In this document: piece by piece, positions 36,202-44,309 of the stretch
How positions within the stretch are numbered: the first letter of the stretch is position 1
How the letters are laid out: each line of letters begins with the position of its first letter
Source of the DNA: Granulosicoccaceae sp. 1_MG-2023
GTDB lineage: Bacteria > Pseudomonadota > Gammaproteobacteria > Granulosicoccales > Granulosicoccaceae
Length of the DNA: 64,000 bases
Direction: 5' to 3'
Assembly (NCBI GenBank): GCA_030546905.1
Contig: JAUOPI010000009.1
Coordinates: 89,471-153,470, forward strand
Notes under the pieces: generated by a model
Seen by the model: only the letters and a program-made list of their open reading frames with translations
Told to the model about the DNA's origin: nothing
The model's database searches: none
Made by a program: the position numbers and the translations under genes

Positions 36202-36239
36202 CAACAACAGTCTTCTGATCTGATCCCCGCCGCGCAGCG

Positions 36240-37178
36240 TCAGCAATCGTGCCCGCACTCACAGCGGTAAACCACCGACAGCGCCGGCGCATTGAGCAAT
36301 GTGCTCTCGTCAGAGCCGATCGAAACGTTGCCCTCACCTTCGGCGGCACGGATCGTCAGGCCGTAGTTCGGGTAAGTACCGTTGACCCAGTCCTGCACCA
36401 GACGCGTCACATCCAATTCCTGCTCTTTCGCGATAATCGAGACCTTCACGTCAATGCTGCCGGCCGGATCCGGGTCATACACCAGCGGCCAGTCCCAGCT
36501 GTCGTCGCCCTCTTCGTAAGTCACATCGCCCTCTGACCAGGACTCGCGGATACGGTGCACGGTCAGGCTGACCGTATTCCCGGAAAACAATGAGTCCAGC
36601 GACAAAGACGTTGTCTGGAAGGTCAGCACGGCGGACTCGATCCGCGCACCGTCCGGCAGATCATCCGTCTCAATCTGTAACAGCGCAGCCTGCTCGGCGC
36701 TGTCATCCCAGCCGACCTGGTAGTACTTGGTGCTGCCGTAGTTTTTCCCTGAGTTCGCCGCGCTGCCGTCGATATAGGTATCATCACCGACCGGCAACTC
36801 CAGCGACTGCGGCGCCTGGTATACCGGCTGTGATTCGCGCAACAGGGTGTAAATTGTCTGTCCGTCGTCCAGCGTGGCCTGCACGCTGGCACGCACCGGC
36901 GAACCATTATCGGGCGAGACCGAGGCGCTGTAGCTGTGCCCGTCAAAACTGACATTCTCCAGGCCCGTGTAGTTATCGCAGCTGCCGCTTTCTTCAAGTT
37001 GCCAGAGCAGATGTTCCATACCGGCCTGCGCCACCGCCCGCGCTTCGCGCATGCGCTGCTCATTGCCTGCCAGACGCAGCGCAAACATACTGCTTTGACT
37101 CAGCCACAAGCCAAGTCCGGCGACAAACACCAGTATCAGCATGACGCTGACCAGCACAAAACCACGGCTGCGCTTCAC
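36240..37178 (-). CDS. PilX/GspK-like minor pilin fused to a DNRLRE-type domain
   Basis: 312 residues. Residues 1-60 are a prepilin-like N-terminus (KRSRG then FVLVSVMLILVFVAGLGLW) followed by the PilX-type helix NEQRMREARAVAQAGMEHL. Position 5 of the mature protein is Ser, not Glu, as in GspK-type tip pilins. Residues about 125-305 match the DNRLRE beta-sandwich found in surface and cell-wall proteins (DDTYIDGSAANSGKNYGS, IRESWSEGDVTYEEG, LDVTRLVQDWVNGTYPNYGL). The C-terminus carries three closely spaced Cys (YRCECGHDC). Probable adhesive tip subunit. Start overlaps the J-like gene stop by four bases. Confidence 0.82.
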   Translation of the reverse strand: MKRSRGFVLVSVMLILVFVAGLGLWLSQSSMFALRLAGNEQRMREARAVAQAGMEHLLWQLEESGSCDNYTGLENVSFDGHSYSASVSPDNGSPVRASVQATLDDGQTIYTLLRESQPVYQAPQSLELPVGDDTYIDGSAANSGKNYGSTKYYQVGWDDSAEQAALLQIETDDLPDGARIESAVLTFQTTSLSLDSLFSGNTVSLTVHRIRESWSEGDVTYEEGDDSWDWPLVYDPDPAGSIDVKVSIIAKEQELDVTRLVQDWVNGTYPNYGLTIRAAEGEGNVSIGSDESTLLNAPALSVVYRCECGHDC

Positions 37179-38044
37179 AGATCGCTCCCCAGTACGGCGC
37201 GTATCTGCCGGGTCAGCGGCGGCTCGTCGATCAGCGTCAGCGAAATCGTCAGCACGGTACTGCGTGAGCCGTAGCTGAGCTCGCGGCGCACTGCAAAATC
37301 ACTGACATCCGTGAGCAACAGCGTATCCGTATCCGGGTCGATGCCGCCGGCGCTGTCGGCCAGCGGCAGGTGTTCGCGCAGGTTGTTGCCACTATCCAGG
37401 TAGAACACCACGATATCCAACCAGTCCTCGCTTTCCTGACCATCGCCGTCATCGTCCTGCGCCGAGTCCGTGGCACTGCCGCGGTCCTCATGGATCAGCA
37501 GATCGTTATCGGCATCGGCGGCCGCGCTTTCCTCATCCACACTGCCGTCTTCATCGTCGTCAGCGGTCGCGCCCTCATCGGTCAGCCCGTCAAAGTCATC
37601 GTCAATTCCGGCGATACCCGGCGCGCCGTCACTATTGGCATCGGCGCTGCTATCCTCATCAATCCGCTGAGGCTCGCCGTCGTCGCGCACGCCATCCCCG
37701 TCAAGGTCATCGAAATCGGCATCATTGTTTGCGTCCGCCCAACCGTCCAGATCGCGGTCGAGCTGCGGGTCGAGCGTCACCGCCAGCACCGCGCGCAGGG
37801 ATTCATCTGCATCGCTGGCCGGATTGTCCGGGCCCGGCAGCAGCAAGCGCTGCGAACGCGCCACACTGTCGCGCATACGTTGCAGGGCATGCTGTAACTC
37901 ACTGTTGGCGCTGAGCCGGCTTTGTGCAAACTGACCGGATGAACTGCTCAGCTGCACCACCCCTGTGATCCCCAGCATAATAATTGCCGCCATGGTCACG
38001 CTGACCAACAGCTCGACCAGACTCAGGCCCTGCTGCGTTTTCAC
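37175..38044 (-). CDS. GspJ/MshO-like minor pilin with Asp-rich calcium-binding-type insert
   Basis: 289 residues. Leader MKTQQG, mature LSLVELLVSVTMAAIIMLG with Glu5, then a helix (SELQHALQRMRDSVARSQRL) as in GspJ/PilW. Between about 96 and 206 lies a very acidic insert made of several DxDxDG-like loops (DRDLDGWADANND, DDLDGDGVRDDGE, DDDFDGLTDEG, DDDEDGSVDE, DDDGDGQESED), like thrombospondin type 3 or EF-hand-like calcium repeats. The C-terminal domain (residues 207-289) returns to a GspJ-like fold. Overlaps its neighbours by four bases on both sides. Confidence 0.8.
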   Translation of the reverse strand: MKTQQGLSLVELLVSVTMAAIIMLGITGVVQLSSSSGQFAQSRLSANSELQHALQRMRDSVARSQRLLLPGPDNPASDADESLRAVLAVTLDPQLDRDLDGWADANNDADFDDLDGDGVRDDGEPQRIDEDSSADANSDGAPGIAGIDDDFDGLTDEGATADDDEDGSVDEESAAADADNDLLIHEDRGSATDSAQDDDGDGQESEDWLDIVVFYLDSGNNLREHLPLADSAGGIDPDTDTLLLTDVSDFAVRRELSYGSRSTVLTISLTLIDEPPLTRQIRAVLGSDL

Positions 38045-38520
38045 CGGCGCACCAGCGTGGTCACAGCCGCATCACTGCCGGCCACTTGCGTGCGCAGCCA
38101 GAGCAGGCGCAACAGATTCTCCGGCTGATCAGCGGTATAGACGTCGTCATCCCCGTCCGCGTTATCATCCGCCACGGTAAAAACATCCCCGTCACCGTCC
38201 TCATCGGCGGCATCGTAAACCGACAGATAGACAAGTATCTGCGGCTCATCGCCGTCGCTGTCGGAATAGGCTTCAACCGGGCTGGTGGCATCGCCGGCCT
38301 CCTGCGTATAGCTGAGCAATTCACTGAAGGGCCGCTGCCGCACATAATCGAGCCGCGACTGCAGGGCGTTATACTCGCTGAGCAGGTCCGCGTGCGCCAC
38401 GCTGCTGTCGCTGCCCGCTTGTATGCTTTGCAAGGCAGGCACCAGAGCAAGACTCAGGACCACGGCCGCCAGCGTTACCTCCACATAGCTGAGTCCGGCC
38501 TGCCGGCCTAAGCCTGTCAT
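38041..38520 (-). CDS. GspI/MshD-like minor pilin with acidic insert
   Basis: 159 residues. Leader MTGLGRQAG, mature LSYVEVTLAAVVLSLALVP with Glu5, then a helical stem (LLSEYNALQSRLDYVRQR). Residues 85-131 are acidic with DSDGDE, DEDGDGDVF and ADGDDDVY, again calcium-loop-like, echoing the J-like partner encoded next. Probable component of the minor pilin tip complex. Its start overlaps the stop of the H-like gene by four bases. Confidence 0.78.
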   Translation of the reverse strand: MTGLGRQAGLSYVEVTLAAVVLSLALVPALQSIQAGSDSSVAHADLLSEYNALQSRLDYVRQRPFSELLSYTQEAGDATSPVEAYSDSDGDEPQILVYLSVYDAADEDGDGDVFTVADDNADGDDDVYTADQPENLLRLLWLRTQVAGSDAAVTTLVRR

Positions 38521-39053
38521 CGCAGCCTTACCCCGCCATCGGCAAGCAGTGTGATTTGGCGCGCCTCACCCTCATAGGCCAGAGTAAAAGCCGCTTCGGT
38601 GAGCGGATAACGGCCAAAGGACTGCGGATAGGAACCGGGCCAACCACTACCGCCGGCAAAGGTGATGTAGGTACTGTATTGCAGCGGCGTCTGGACAAAA
38701 CTGATGGTGGCGTCGCTCAGGGCGATCGGGTCAAAGCTGATTTCCCAACCCTCGCCGGGCACACCGGTCAAGGGATGGCGTACGCCGGTGTAGTCGGGGC
38801 CGGATTGCCATAGAAAAAGCCGCGCACGGTCGGTATCGACCTGCACCCCGTGGGTACTGCCGGTACGGATTGACTCACTTCTGGCGTAGCGCAGCAGATT
38901 GGCAAACTCATCGGCACGGCGGTCCAGTTCATGGGCATTGCGAATCTGCATGGCAGGCACAGCCATAGCGCCGATCAGCGCCAAAATGGCGATGACGGTA
39001 AGCAGTTCGATCAGTGTAAAGCCGCGCCCGGTCGCGCGCGTGGAAACGATCAC
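38517..39053 (-). CDS. GspH/FimT-like minor pilin
   Basis: 178 residues if started at GTG 39053 (AAGGAT upstream). Leader VIVSTRATGRG, mature FTLIELLTVIAILALIGAM with Glu5, then DRRADEFANLLRYARSESIRTG and the GspH beta-domain (GVQVDTDRARLFLW and later). An in-frame ATG at 39101 would give a 27-residue leader, longer than usual. First gene of the cluster in transcription order, so the promoter should lie in 39054-39200. Confidence 0.8.
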   Translation of the reverse strand: MIVSTRATGRGFTLIELLTVIAILALIGAMAVPAMQIRNAHELDRRADEFANLLRYARSESIRTGSTHGVQVDTDRARLFLWQSGPDYTGVRHPLTGVPGEGWEISFDPIALSDATISFVQTPLQYSTYITFAGGSGWPGSYPQSFGRYPLTEAAFTLAYEGEARQITLLADGGVRLR

Positions 39054-39196
39054 ATCCTTGTTCTCTTGTTCTCCGGCCGCTGCACTCCCTGCAGGCGGCA
39101 CCGCACAACGTCGATTCAGGCCCGATCTGAAACGTCAGAAATCAGGCATAACAGACAGACATTCTGTGCGGCAGCAATTTACGTCCCAACTTGCGC

Positions 39197-39235
39197 AAAA
39201 CGCCCTGCAAGCAGGACGCGGCAGCCTGCAGGGCG
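39197..39235 (-). terminator. Probable terminator of the HoxF-like gene
   Basis: A 9-bp inverted repeat (CGCCCTGCA 39201-39209 with TGCAGGGCG 39227-39235) encloses 17 bases that can fold further, and is followed on the minus strand by TTTT (39200-39197). It lies about 40 bases after the HoxF-like stop and upstream of the pilin cluster, so it would separate the two minus-strand transcripts. Confidence 0.6.
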
Positions 39236-39276
39236 GATAAGGCGGGATTTTGCCGCTGCCGCACGGCGGCGGCTCA

Positions 39277-40998
39277 TTACAAGGGCATGACTTTGCGCGA
39301 TTCAGACTCACGACGGCGGGTCTTCTGCCCGGCGCTGGCCGGCTCAGGAGCTGCCGCCCCGCCCTCGGTGTGTTCGCGGATCACATCGGGGAAATAGCGG
39401 ATCAGGTCTTCAAAGGTGTTCGCGGCCGAGGCGCCCAGATCGCAAAAAGCGACGTTTTTGAGCATGGCGGCAATCTCGCTGACCCGCGCCAGATCGGCCT
39501 CAGTGGCGCGCCCGCGTCTGAGTTTGCCGGCCAGCCTTGTCAGTTGCGGACAACCGGTGCGGCACGGCGTGCAGAAACCGCAGGACTCACGCTCGAAAAA
39601 TGTCGCCATATTCTCCAGCAGCACGGTCAGATCACGGTCCGCTCCGATCACCATAAACGATGCGCCGGCGGCGATATCTTCATGGCTCAGGACATGCCCG
39701 AAGCGCGATCGCGGTACGGTCTGGCCGGTTCCGCCGGCAATCTGCACCGCCTGCGCGCCGGCCCCGCCACACAGTCTGAGCACCTCATCAACACTGCTTC
39801 CGTAGGGGACCTCATAGACTCCGGGGTTTTCACAATCGCCGCTGATGCTCAATAAACGCGTGCCGGGCGAACGGGCTGTGCCATGACGTCGCAGCCAGTC
39901 ACCACCGTGCTGTGCGATGCGTGCCACCGATAGAAAGCTCTCGACGTTGTGCACCAGCGTCGGCAGACTGAGATAGCCGCTTTCGGCAGGATACGGCGGA
40001 CGCTGACGCGGAATACCGCGCTTGCCTTCGAGGGATTCGATCAACGCCGTTTCCTCGCCGCAGACATAAGCCCCGGCGCCCAGATGCACGGCCAGATCGA
40101 AGCTGTCCGGCAGCGTGCCGTTGCGGTAAGCGCGGGAAATCGCCTCATCTATGGCGGGACGCAGATAGGCGTATTCACCACGCAGGTAGATGAAACCCAG
40201 TCCGGCTCCGACCACCTCGGCGGCGATCGCCATACCGGCCAGCACATCATCGATATAGTCGGTCAACAGGACCCGGTCTTTGAACGCCCCCGGCTCGCCC
40301 TCATCGGCATTGCAGATCACCACCCGGGTTTCCGCCTCAGTGGCCCGGCAGCAGCGCCATTTGGTTGCCGCAGGGAAGCCGCTGCCGGCCAGTCCGCGCA
40401 GGCCCGAAGCGGCCAGCTCCCCGAGAAACCACTCGGCGCCTTTGCCGCGCAGCCGCGCCACCGGGTCCGGCAGATCCGGCGCGTCACTGAGCAAAGGTCC
40501 GGCGTGGCAGATGCGGTTCTCGATGTGGAAAAAGCGCGCCGGCCAGAGCGCCACCGGCACCTGCGCATCGACCAGACCGGCAATCTGACTGATCCGCTGC
40601 GGCGTAAGCTTGTTCAGCGGCCGCCCGTTGACCAGCGCCGCCGGCCCCTGGTCGGCCATGCCGGTGCAGGATGTGGTGTTCACATAGACGCCGGCGGCGC
40701 GATTGATTTTGCCCGGTCGCACACACAGATGCGTGCACAACTGCTGCATCAGTTCCTCACTGCCGGCCATGCGGTCAGTGATGTTGTCACTGAACAGAAA
40801 ACGATAAGGTCCGTGGTCACGGTCAAGCAGAAAACGATAGAAAGCAATCAGTGACAGCACCTGCGAGACGCTCACATCAAAACGCAGTGAAACCGCGCTG
40901 GCATCTTCCTCGCTGATAAATCCTTTTTTGTCCTGAATCGCAATAAGCGCCTGCAGCAGACTGCTGTGGTGACTTCTTTCTCCGCGTAGCATGGCCAT
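39277..40998 (-). CDS. HoxF-like NADH-binding flavoprotein (NuoE-NuoF fusion)
   Basis: 573 residues. The N-terminal 145 residues resemble NuoE; the rest is NuoF-like. FMN site RGLAGSGFPAATKW (201-214), NAD(H)-binding region VICNADEGEPGAFKDR and GAGAYVCGEETALIESLEGKRG (308-328 region), and a 4Fe-4S site with Cys473, Cys476, Cys479 (ESCGFCTPC) and Cys519 are all intact. The NuoE-type 2Fe-2S site is incomplete: TSCTGMADQGPA keeps one Cys where NuoE has a pair, as I recall for HoxF diaphorase. No hydrogenase, formate dehydrogenase or complex I genes are nearby, so the electron acceptor is unknown. Divergent from the 7TMR-DISM gene. Confidence 0.84.
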   Translation of the reverse strand: MAMLRGERSHHSSLLQALIAIQDKKGFISEEDASAVSLRFDVSVSQVLSLIAFYRFLLDRDHGPYRFLFSDNITDRMAGSEELMQQLCTHLCVRPGKINRAAGVYVNTTSCTGMADQGPAALVNGRPLNKLTPQRISQIAGLVDAQVPVALWPARFFHIENRICHAGPLLSDAPDLPDPVARLRGKGAEWFLGELAASGLRGLAGSGFPAATKWRCCRATEAETRVVICNADEGEPGAFKDRVLLTDYIDDVLAGMAIAAEVVGAGLGFIYLRGEYAYLRPAIDEAISRAYRNGTLPDSFDLAVHLGAGAYVCGEETALIESLEGKRGIPRQRPPYPAESGYLSLPTLVHNVESFLSVARIAQHGGDWLRRHGTARSPGTRLLSISGDCENPGVYEVPYGSSVDEVLRLCGGAGAQAVQIAGGTGQTVPRSRFGHVLSHEDIAAGASFMVIGADRDLTVLLENMATFFERESCGFCTPCRTGCPQLTRLAGKLRRGRATEADLARVSEIAAMLKNVAFCDLGASAANTFEDLIRYFPDVIREHTEGGAAAPEPASAGQKTRRRESESRKVMPL

Positions 40999-41300
40999 CG
41001 CACTACTCCTCCCTTCTATATAGTGGTACTACAGCTGAAAGAGTAAATTGCCCCGATGACAACGCAATGATCAGGGTCAAGTCAACACCTGCAAAGACAC
41101 TGGCGGTAATACATTTGCGTAGCACAGTCACAGTAAAGAAACCCCGCCGGAGGTCGTTAACCGGTCAAAGAGAGACGTTCCGGCAGGCTGCCGGGCCCCA
41201 TCGCCGGACGTGATGGCGATCAACATGGATGACGGATTGAGACAAGGATGATGTCTTTACAGTGCAATGCCGCAGACCTGGCCGGAGACGGTACGCGAAT
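40999..41300. other. Divergent regulatory gap
   Basis: 302 bases between the divergent HoxF-like and 7TMR-DISM genes. No gene is supported and no clear palindromic operator was seen. It should hold two promoters; the AT-richer part next to the HoxF-like start (about 41010-41030, CTATATAGTGGTACTACAGC) is the likeliest promoter segment for that gene. Confidence 0.45.
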
Positions 41301-43169
41301 ATGCTGAGTCATTCGCGCCTGTCTGCCGTACTGCTGGCAGCGGTCCTGCTGCTCCTGAGCCTGTCACCGGCCAGCGGCGCCGTGGAACAGCCGGCGACCG
41401 TCGAAATCACCCGCGCGCTTGCCCCGGATGCGGTGGACCTGACCCCGTTTACCAGCTACGTCGAAGATCCGAAAGGGATTCTGAGCGCGGAGGATCTGCT
41501 GCGCTCGGATGACTTTACGCCGGTCGAAGGGGTGCCCAATTTTGGGTTTACGGACTCGGCCTACTGGTTCCGCGTGCCCCTGAGCAACCACTCCGACAAA
41601 GACGTACAGCGCCTGCTGGAAGTGTCCTATGCCCTGCTGCAGCGGATCGATGTCTATCTGTTCCGGGACCAGCAACTGCTCAGCCATCATCAATCCGGCC
41701 TGAGCTATCCGGGCGAGGCGCTGGAGTTCAATTACCGCCATCCGGTAATCCCCCTGACACTGCCCCGCGATGCCGACTACACCCTGCTGCTGCGGGTCAA
41801 AACCGACAGCTCGGTGCAGGTCCATCTGCGGCTGTGGACCAATCAGGCCTTTGCCGAGGTCGCCGGTTTTGAACAGTTTATCTTCGGGCTCTATTACGGC
41901 GCCATGCTGGCCCTGCTCGCCTACAACCTGCTGCTGACGCCCTGGCTGCGCGACTCGGTCTACGTTTACTACGTGGGCTATCTGGCTTTTTTCGCGCTGT
42001 TTCAGCTCAATATCAACGGCTATGCCCCGCAGTTCCTCTGGCCGCATGCCCGTGACTTCGGTCTCTATGTCCTGCCGCCCCTGATCTGCACGGCGGCGTT
42101 TCTGGCGCATCGTTTTTCCATCGGCCTTCTGGAGGTGGAAAAACGCCTGCCGGATCAGTGGCCGGCCATGCAGATTCTGGCGCGGGTCATGTTGGCCTCA
42201 GCCTTTATCACCGCACTGCTGCCCTATCCGGTGGCGATCAATGTGGCCATCTCCACCGTACTGGCCATGTTGTACTACTTCTATCTTGCGGTGCTGGCAC
42301 TGAAAGCCGGCGTGACGGTCGCGCGCTACTATCTGCTGGCCTGGACCACATTCCTGCTCGGCGCTGGTATCTATGCGCTCAAATCGCAAGGGCTGATCCC
42401 GAGTAATGCCATCACCGAACACATGCTTCAGGTCGGCTCGGTGATGGAAGTGCTGCTGTTGTCTTTTGCCATGGCAAACCGCTTCCGGAAGCTGGAAGAA
42501 GAGAACAAACGCATCAGCACCGAAGCCAATCAGAATCTGGAGGTGCGGGTCGAAGAGCGCACCCGCGAACTGAAAAACGTGCTGGAAGAACTCTCCGTCG
42601 CCAATGCCAGGCTGGAAAGCCTGAACAATACCGATACGCTGACCGGGGTTAACAACCGCGCGTTTTTCGAGTCCCACTTCGAATACGTCTGGAACAACAC
42701 CCTGCGCGCCAATGAGTCCATCAGCATTATGATGATCGACGTTGACCACTTTAAACCGATCAACGACACCTATGGTCACCTGATCGGCGATGAAGTGCTG
42801 ATTTCAGTGGCCCAGACCATCAAGAAGTCGCTGTCGCGCAACACCGACCAGATGGCACGCTACGGCGGTGAGGAGTTTGTCGTGGTGCTGCCGTCAACGC
42901 GCATTGAAGGCGCTGCAGTGGTAGCCGAGCGCATCCGTCTGAATGTGTCGGAGGTCAATACCAGCATGTTCGGCCTGATGGACAGTGTAACCGTCAGCAT
43001 CGGCGTGGCCTCGGTCGCTCCCGGCCAAACCCTGCTCAGCCCGCGCGAGCTGATCGATCAGGCCGACCGCGCGCTCTATCACGCCAAAAACACCGGCCGC
43101 AATCAGGTCGCGACATTTGACGCTGCCGCCGGCAGTGCCGAAGAAACCAAGCGCAATCACGCCGCCTGA
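41301..43169 (+). CDS. 7TMR-DISM diguanylate cyclase
   Basis: 622 residues. Signal peptide (LSAVLLAAVLLLLSLSPASGA), a periplasmic DISMED2-type domain (about 35-165, with FGFTDSAYWFRVPLSN), seven transmembrane helices (about 175-390, YYGAMLALLAYNLLL onward), a coiled coil (400-445) and a GGDEF domain (450-605). The catalytic motif is GGEEF at 522-526 and an inhibitory I-site RNTD sits at 513-516, so it should be an active, feedback-controlled cyclase. The periplasmic domain probably binds a carbohydrate-like signal. ATG 41301 is chosen because the signal peptide starts there; no strong ribosome binding site. It may supply c-di-GMP to the MshEN ATPase at 30-32 kb. Confidence 0.87.
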   Translation: MLSHSRLSAVLLAAVLLLLSLSPASGAVEQPATVEITRALAPDAVDLTPFTSYVEDPKGILSAEDLLRSDDFTPVEGVPNFGFTDSAYWFRVPLSNHSDKDVQRLLEVSYALLQRIDVYLFRDQQLLSHHQSGLSYPGEALEFNYRHPVIPLTLPRDADYTLLLRVKTDSSVQVHLRLWTNQAFAEVAGFEQFIFGLYYGAMLALLAYNLLLTPWLRDSVYVYYVGYLAFFALFQLNINGYAPQFLWPHARDFGLYVLPPLICTAAFLAHRFSIGLLEVEKRLPDQWPAMQILARVMLASAFITALLPYPVAINVAISTVLAMLYYFYLAVLALKAGVTVARYYLLAWTTFLLGAGIYALKSQGLIPSNAITEHMLQVGSVMEVLLLSFAMANRFRKLEEENKRISTEANQNLEVRVEERTRELKNVLEELSVANARLESLNNTDTLTGVNNRAFFESHFEYVWNNTLRANESISIMMIDVDHFKPINDTYGHLIGDEVLISVAQTIKKSLSRNTDQMARYGGEEFVVVLPSTRIEGAAVVAERIRLNVSEVNTSMFGLMDSVTVSIGVASVAPGQTLLSPRELIDQADRALYHAKNTGRNQVATFDAAAGSAEETKRNHAA

Positions 43170-43303
43170 TCCGCGGCCCACACCGCGCCGCCCGCCCTTT
43201 GCTATTGCTTCCCCCGGCTCTACCGCAAACACACTTGACCCCTGTCATGGCACAGCCGCGTCCGGCGGTGCTAAGGTGTCAAGCGAGTAAAGAGGGAGTG
43301 GAG

Positions 43304-43624
43304 ATGAGTCTTTCAGCAATGGACATAGAACAAAAACTGCTGGCCCGCAAAGCCGAGCTGACACAGCGCTTGCACCGTATCGAAACCGATCTGGAGAACC
43401 GCCGCAGCGCCGATTTCAGTGAACAGGCCACCGAACGCGAGAACGATGAAGTGCTCGACGGTATAGGTCAGACAGGCGAAATCGAGCTGCAACGGATTAA
43501 CCGCGCCTTGATCAAACTTCAGGAAGGTTCCTACGGGATCTGTGAAGTGTGCGGCGAGCCGATTGAGCCGGCCCGCCTGGAGGTTATTCCGGACGCTGTG
43601 CGCTGTGTAAAATGCGCAGGCTGA
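43304..43624 (+). CDS. DksA/TraR-type C4 zinc-finger protein
   Basis: 106 residues: a helical N-terminal half (LLARKAELTQRLHRIETDLEN, then a second helix) and a C-terminal zinc finger with four cysteines (YGICEVCGEP ... RCVKCA). This is the DksA/TraR fold, whose members bind the RNA polymerase secondary channel. It is shorter than DksA (151) and nearer to the small DksA-like proteins of unknown role. Tip acidic residues of DksA (DxxDxA) are replaced by NDEVLDG. ATG 43304 has GAGGGAG upstream; the frame further upstream has no family match. Confidence 0.8.
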   Translation: MSLSAMDIEQKLLARKAELTQRLHRIETDLENRRSADFSEQATERENDEVLDGIGQTGEIELQRINRALIKLQEGSYGICEVCGEPIEPARLEVIPDAVRCVKCAG

Positions 43625-44128
43625 TCACTCCGGCGCAATCAGCATGGTGACGGTTGAGGTATAGCTGCCCGGTTGCATGGCTTGCATTTTCCCTTCGTCA
43701 AGGTGGATTTCCACGCTTGCATTGGCGCCGCGCGTGCAATCGCCCTGCGGGCTGCCCACCTGCGCGCTGACACGGTAATCCGGCCCCGGCGTCACACCGT
43801 TATAGGTCAGGCTGAACGGAATCCGCAGCTGCCCGTCGGTCAGCGTAAAGCCATTGTCCTGCGGTAAGAAGGTCACATCATAGGAACGCGCCGCGGCATG
43901 TACGCACAGCGTGTCGGACAGCTGTGCCACACGCGCTTCATGCGCTTTCCACTGAAAATGCAGATCATCCAGACCGCGCACCAGCAACAGACCGCTATCG
44001 GCGCCTTGCGCCTCTGACTCATCCGCCGCAGCAATCAGACTGTCCCCGTCTTGTATTGCCATGATGGCACCGGCCACGGGCAGGCTGCAGGACACGACAA
44101 GCGCTAAGATCGTTTTACGAGGTTTCAT
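43625..44128 (-). CDS. Probable fimbrial subunit of a chaperone-usher system
   Basis: 167 residues: signal peptide (KTILALVVSCSLPVAGA), then a beta-rich body with three Cys in the mature part (SDTLCVHAA, GDCTRG and none near the end) and a C-terminal strand pattern GSYTSTVTMLIAPE typical of subunits that receive a donor strand (spore coat U-like/CS1-like pilins). I infer a pilin from this pattern and from the adjacent chaperone and usher genes. Its stop abuts the stop of the DksA-like gene with no gap. Divergent from the chaperone across 181 bases. Confidence 0.6.
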   Translation of the reverse strand: MKPRKTILALVVSCSLPVAGAIMAIQDGDSLIAAADESEAQGADSGLLLVRGLDDLHFQWKAHEARVAQLSDTLCVHAAARSYDVTFLPQDNGFTLTDGQLRIPFSLTYNGVTPGPDYRVSAQVGSPQGDCTRGANASVEIHLDEGKMQAMQPGSYTSTVTMLIAPE

Positions 44129-44309
44129 GGCGTTTTTGTTCTTCTTATGGAAACCGGCCTGAGCGGCCTGCTTGTCTTATCGACAAGCCCACCGCTGCGT
44201 TAAGCCGCGCACGTGAAAATCCGGTACCTGTCGAGGTTTTGCATGTCCCGGGCAAAACCCGCACCAGACGCGGCCGTTAGTACTGGCAAGCGATGCGGAT
44301 AGCAAAATA

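Noticed and set aside
39277..40998. Part of a complex I or hydrogenase operon
   Set aside because: No other subunit gene lies on either side; the neighbours are a pilin cluster and a diguanylate cyclase.
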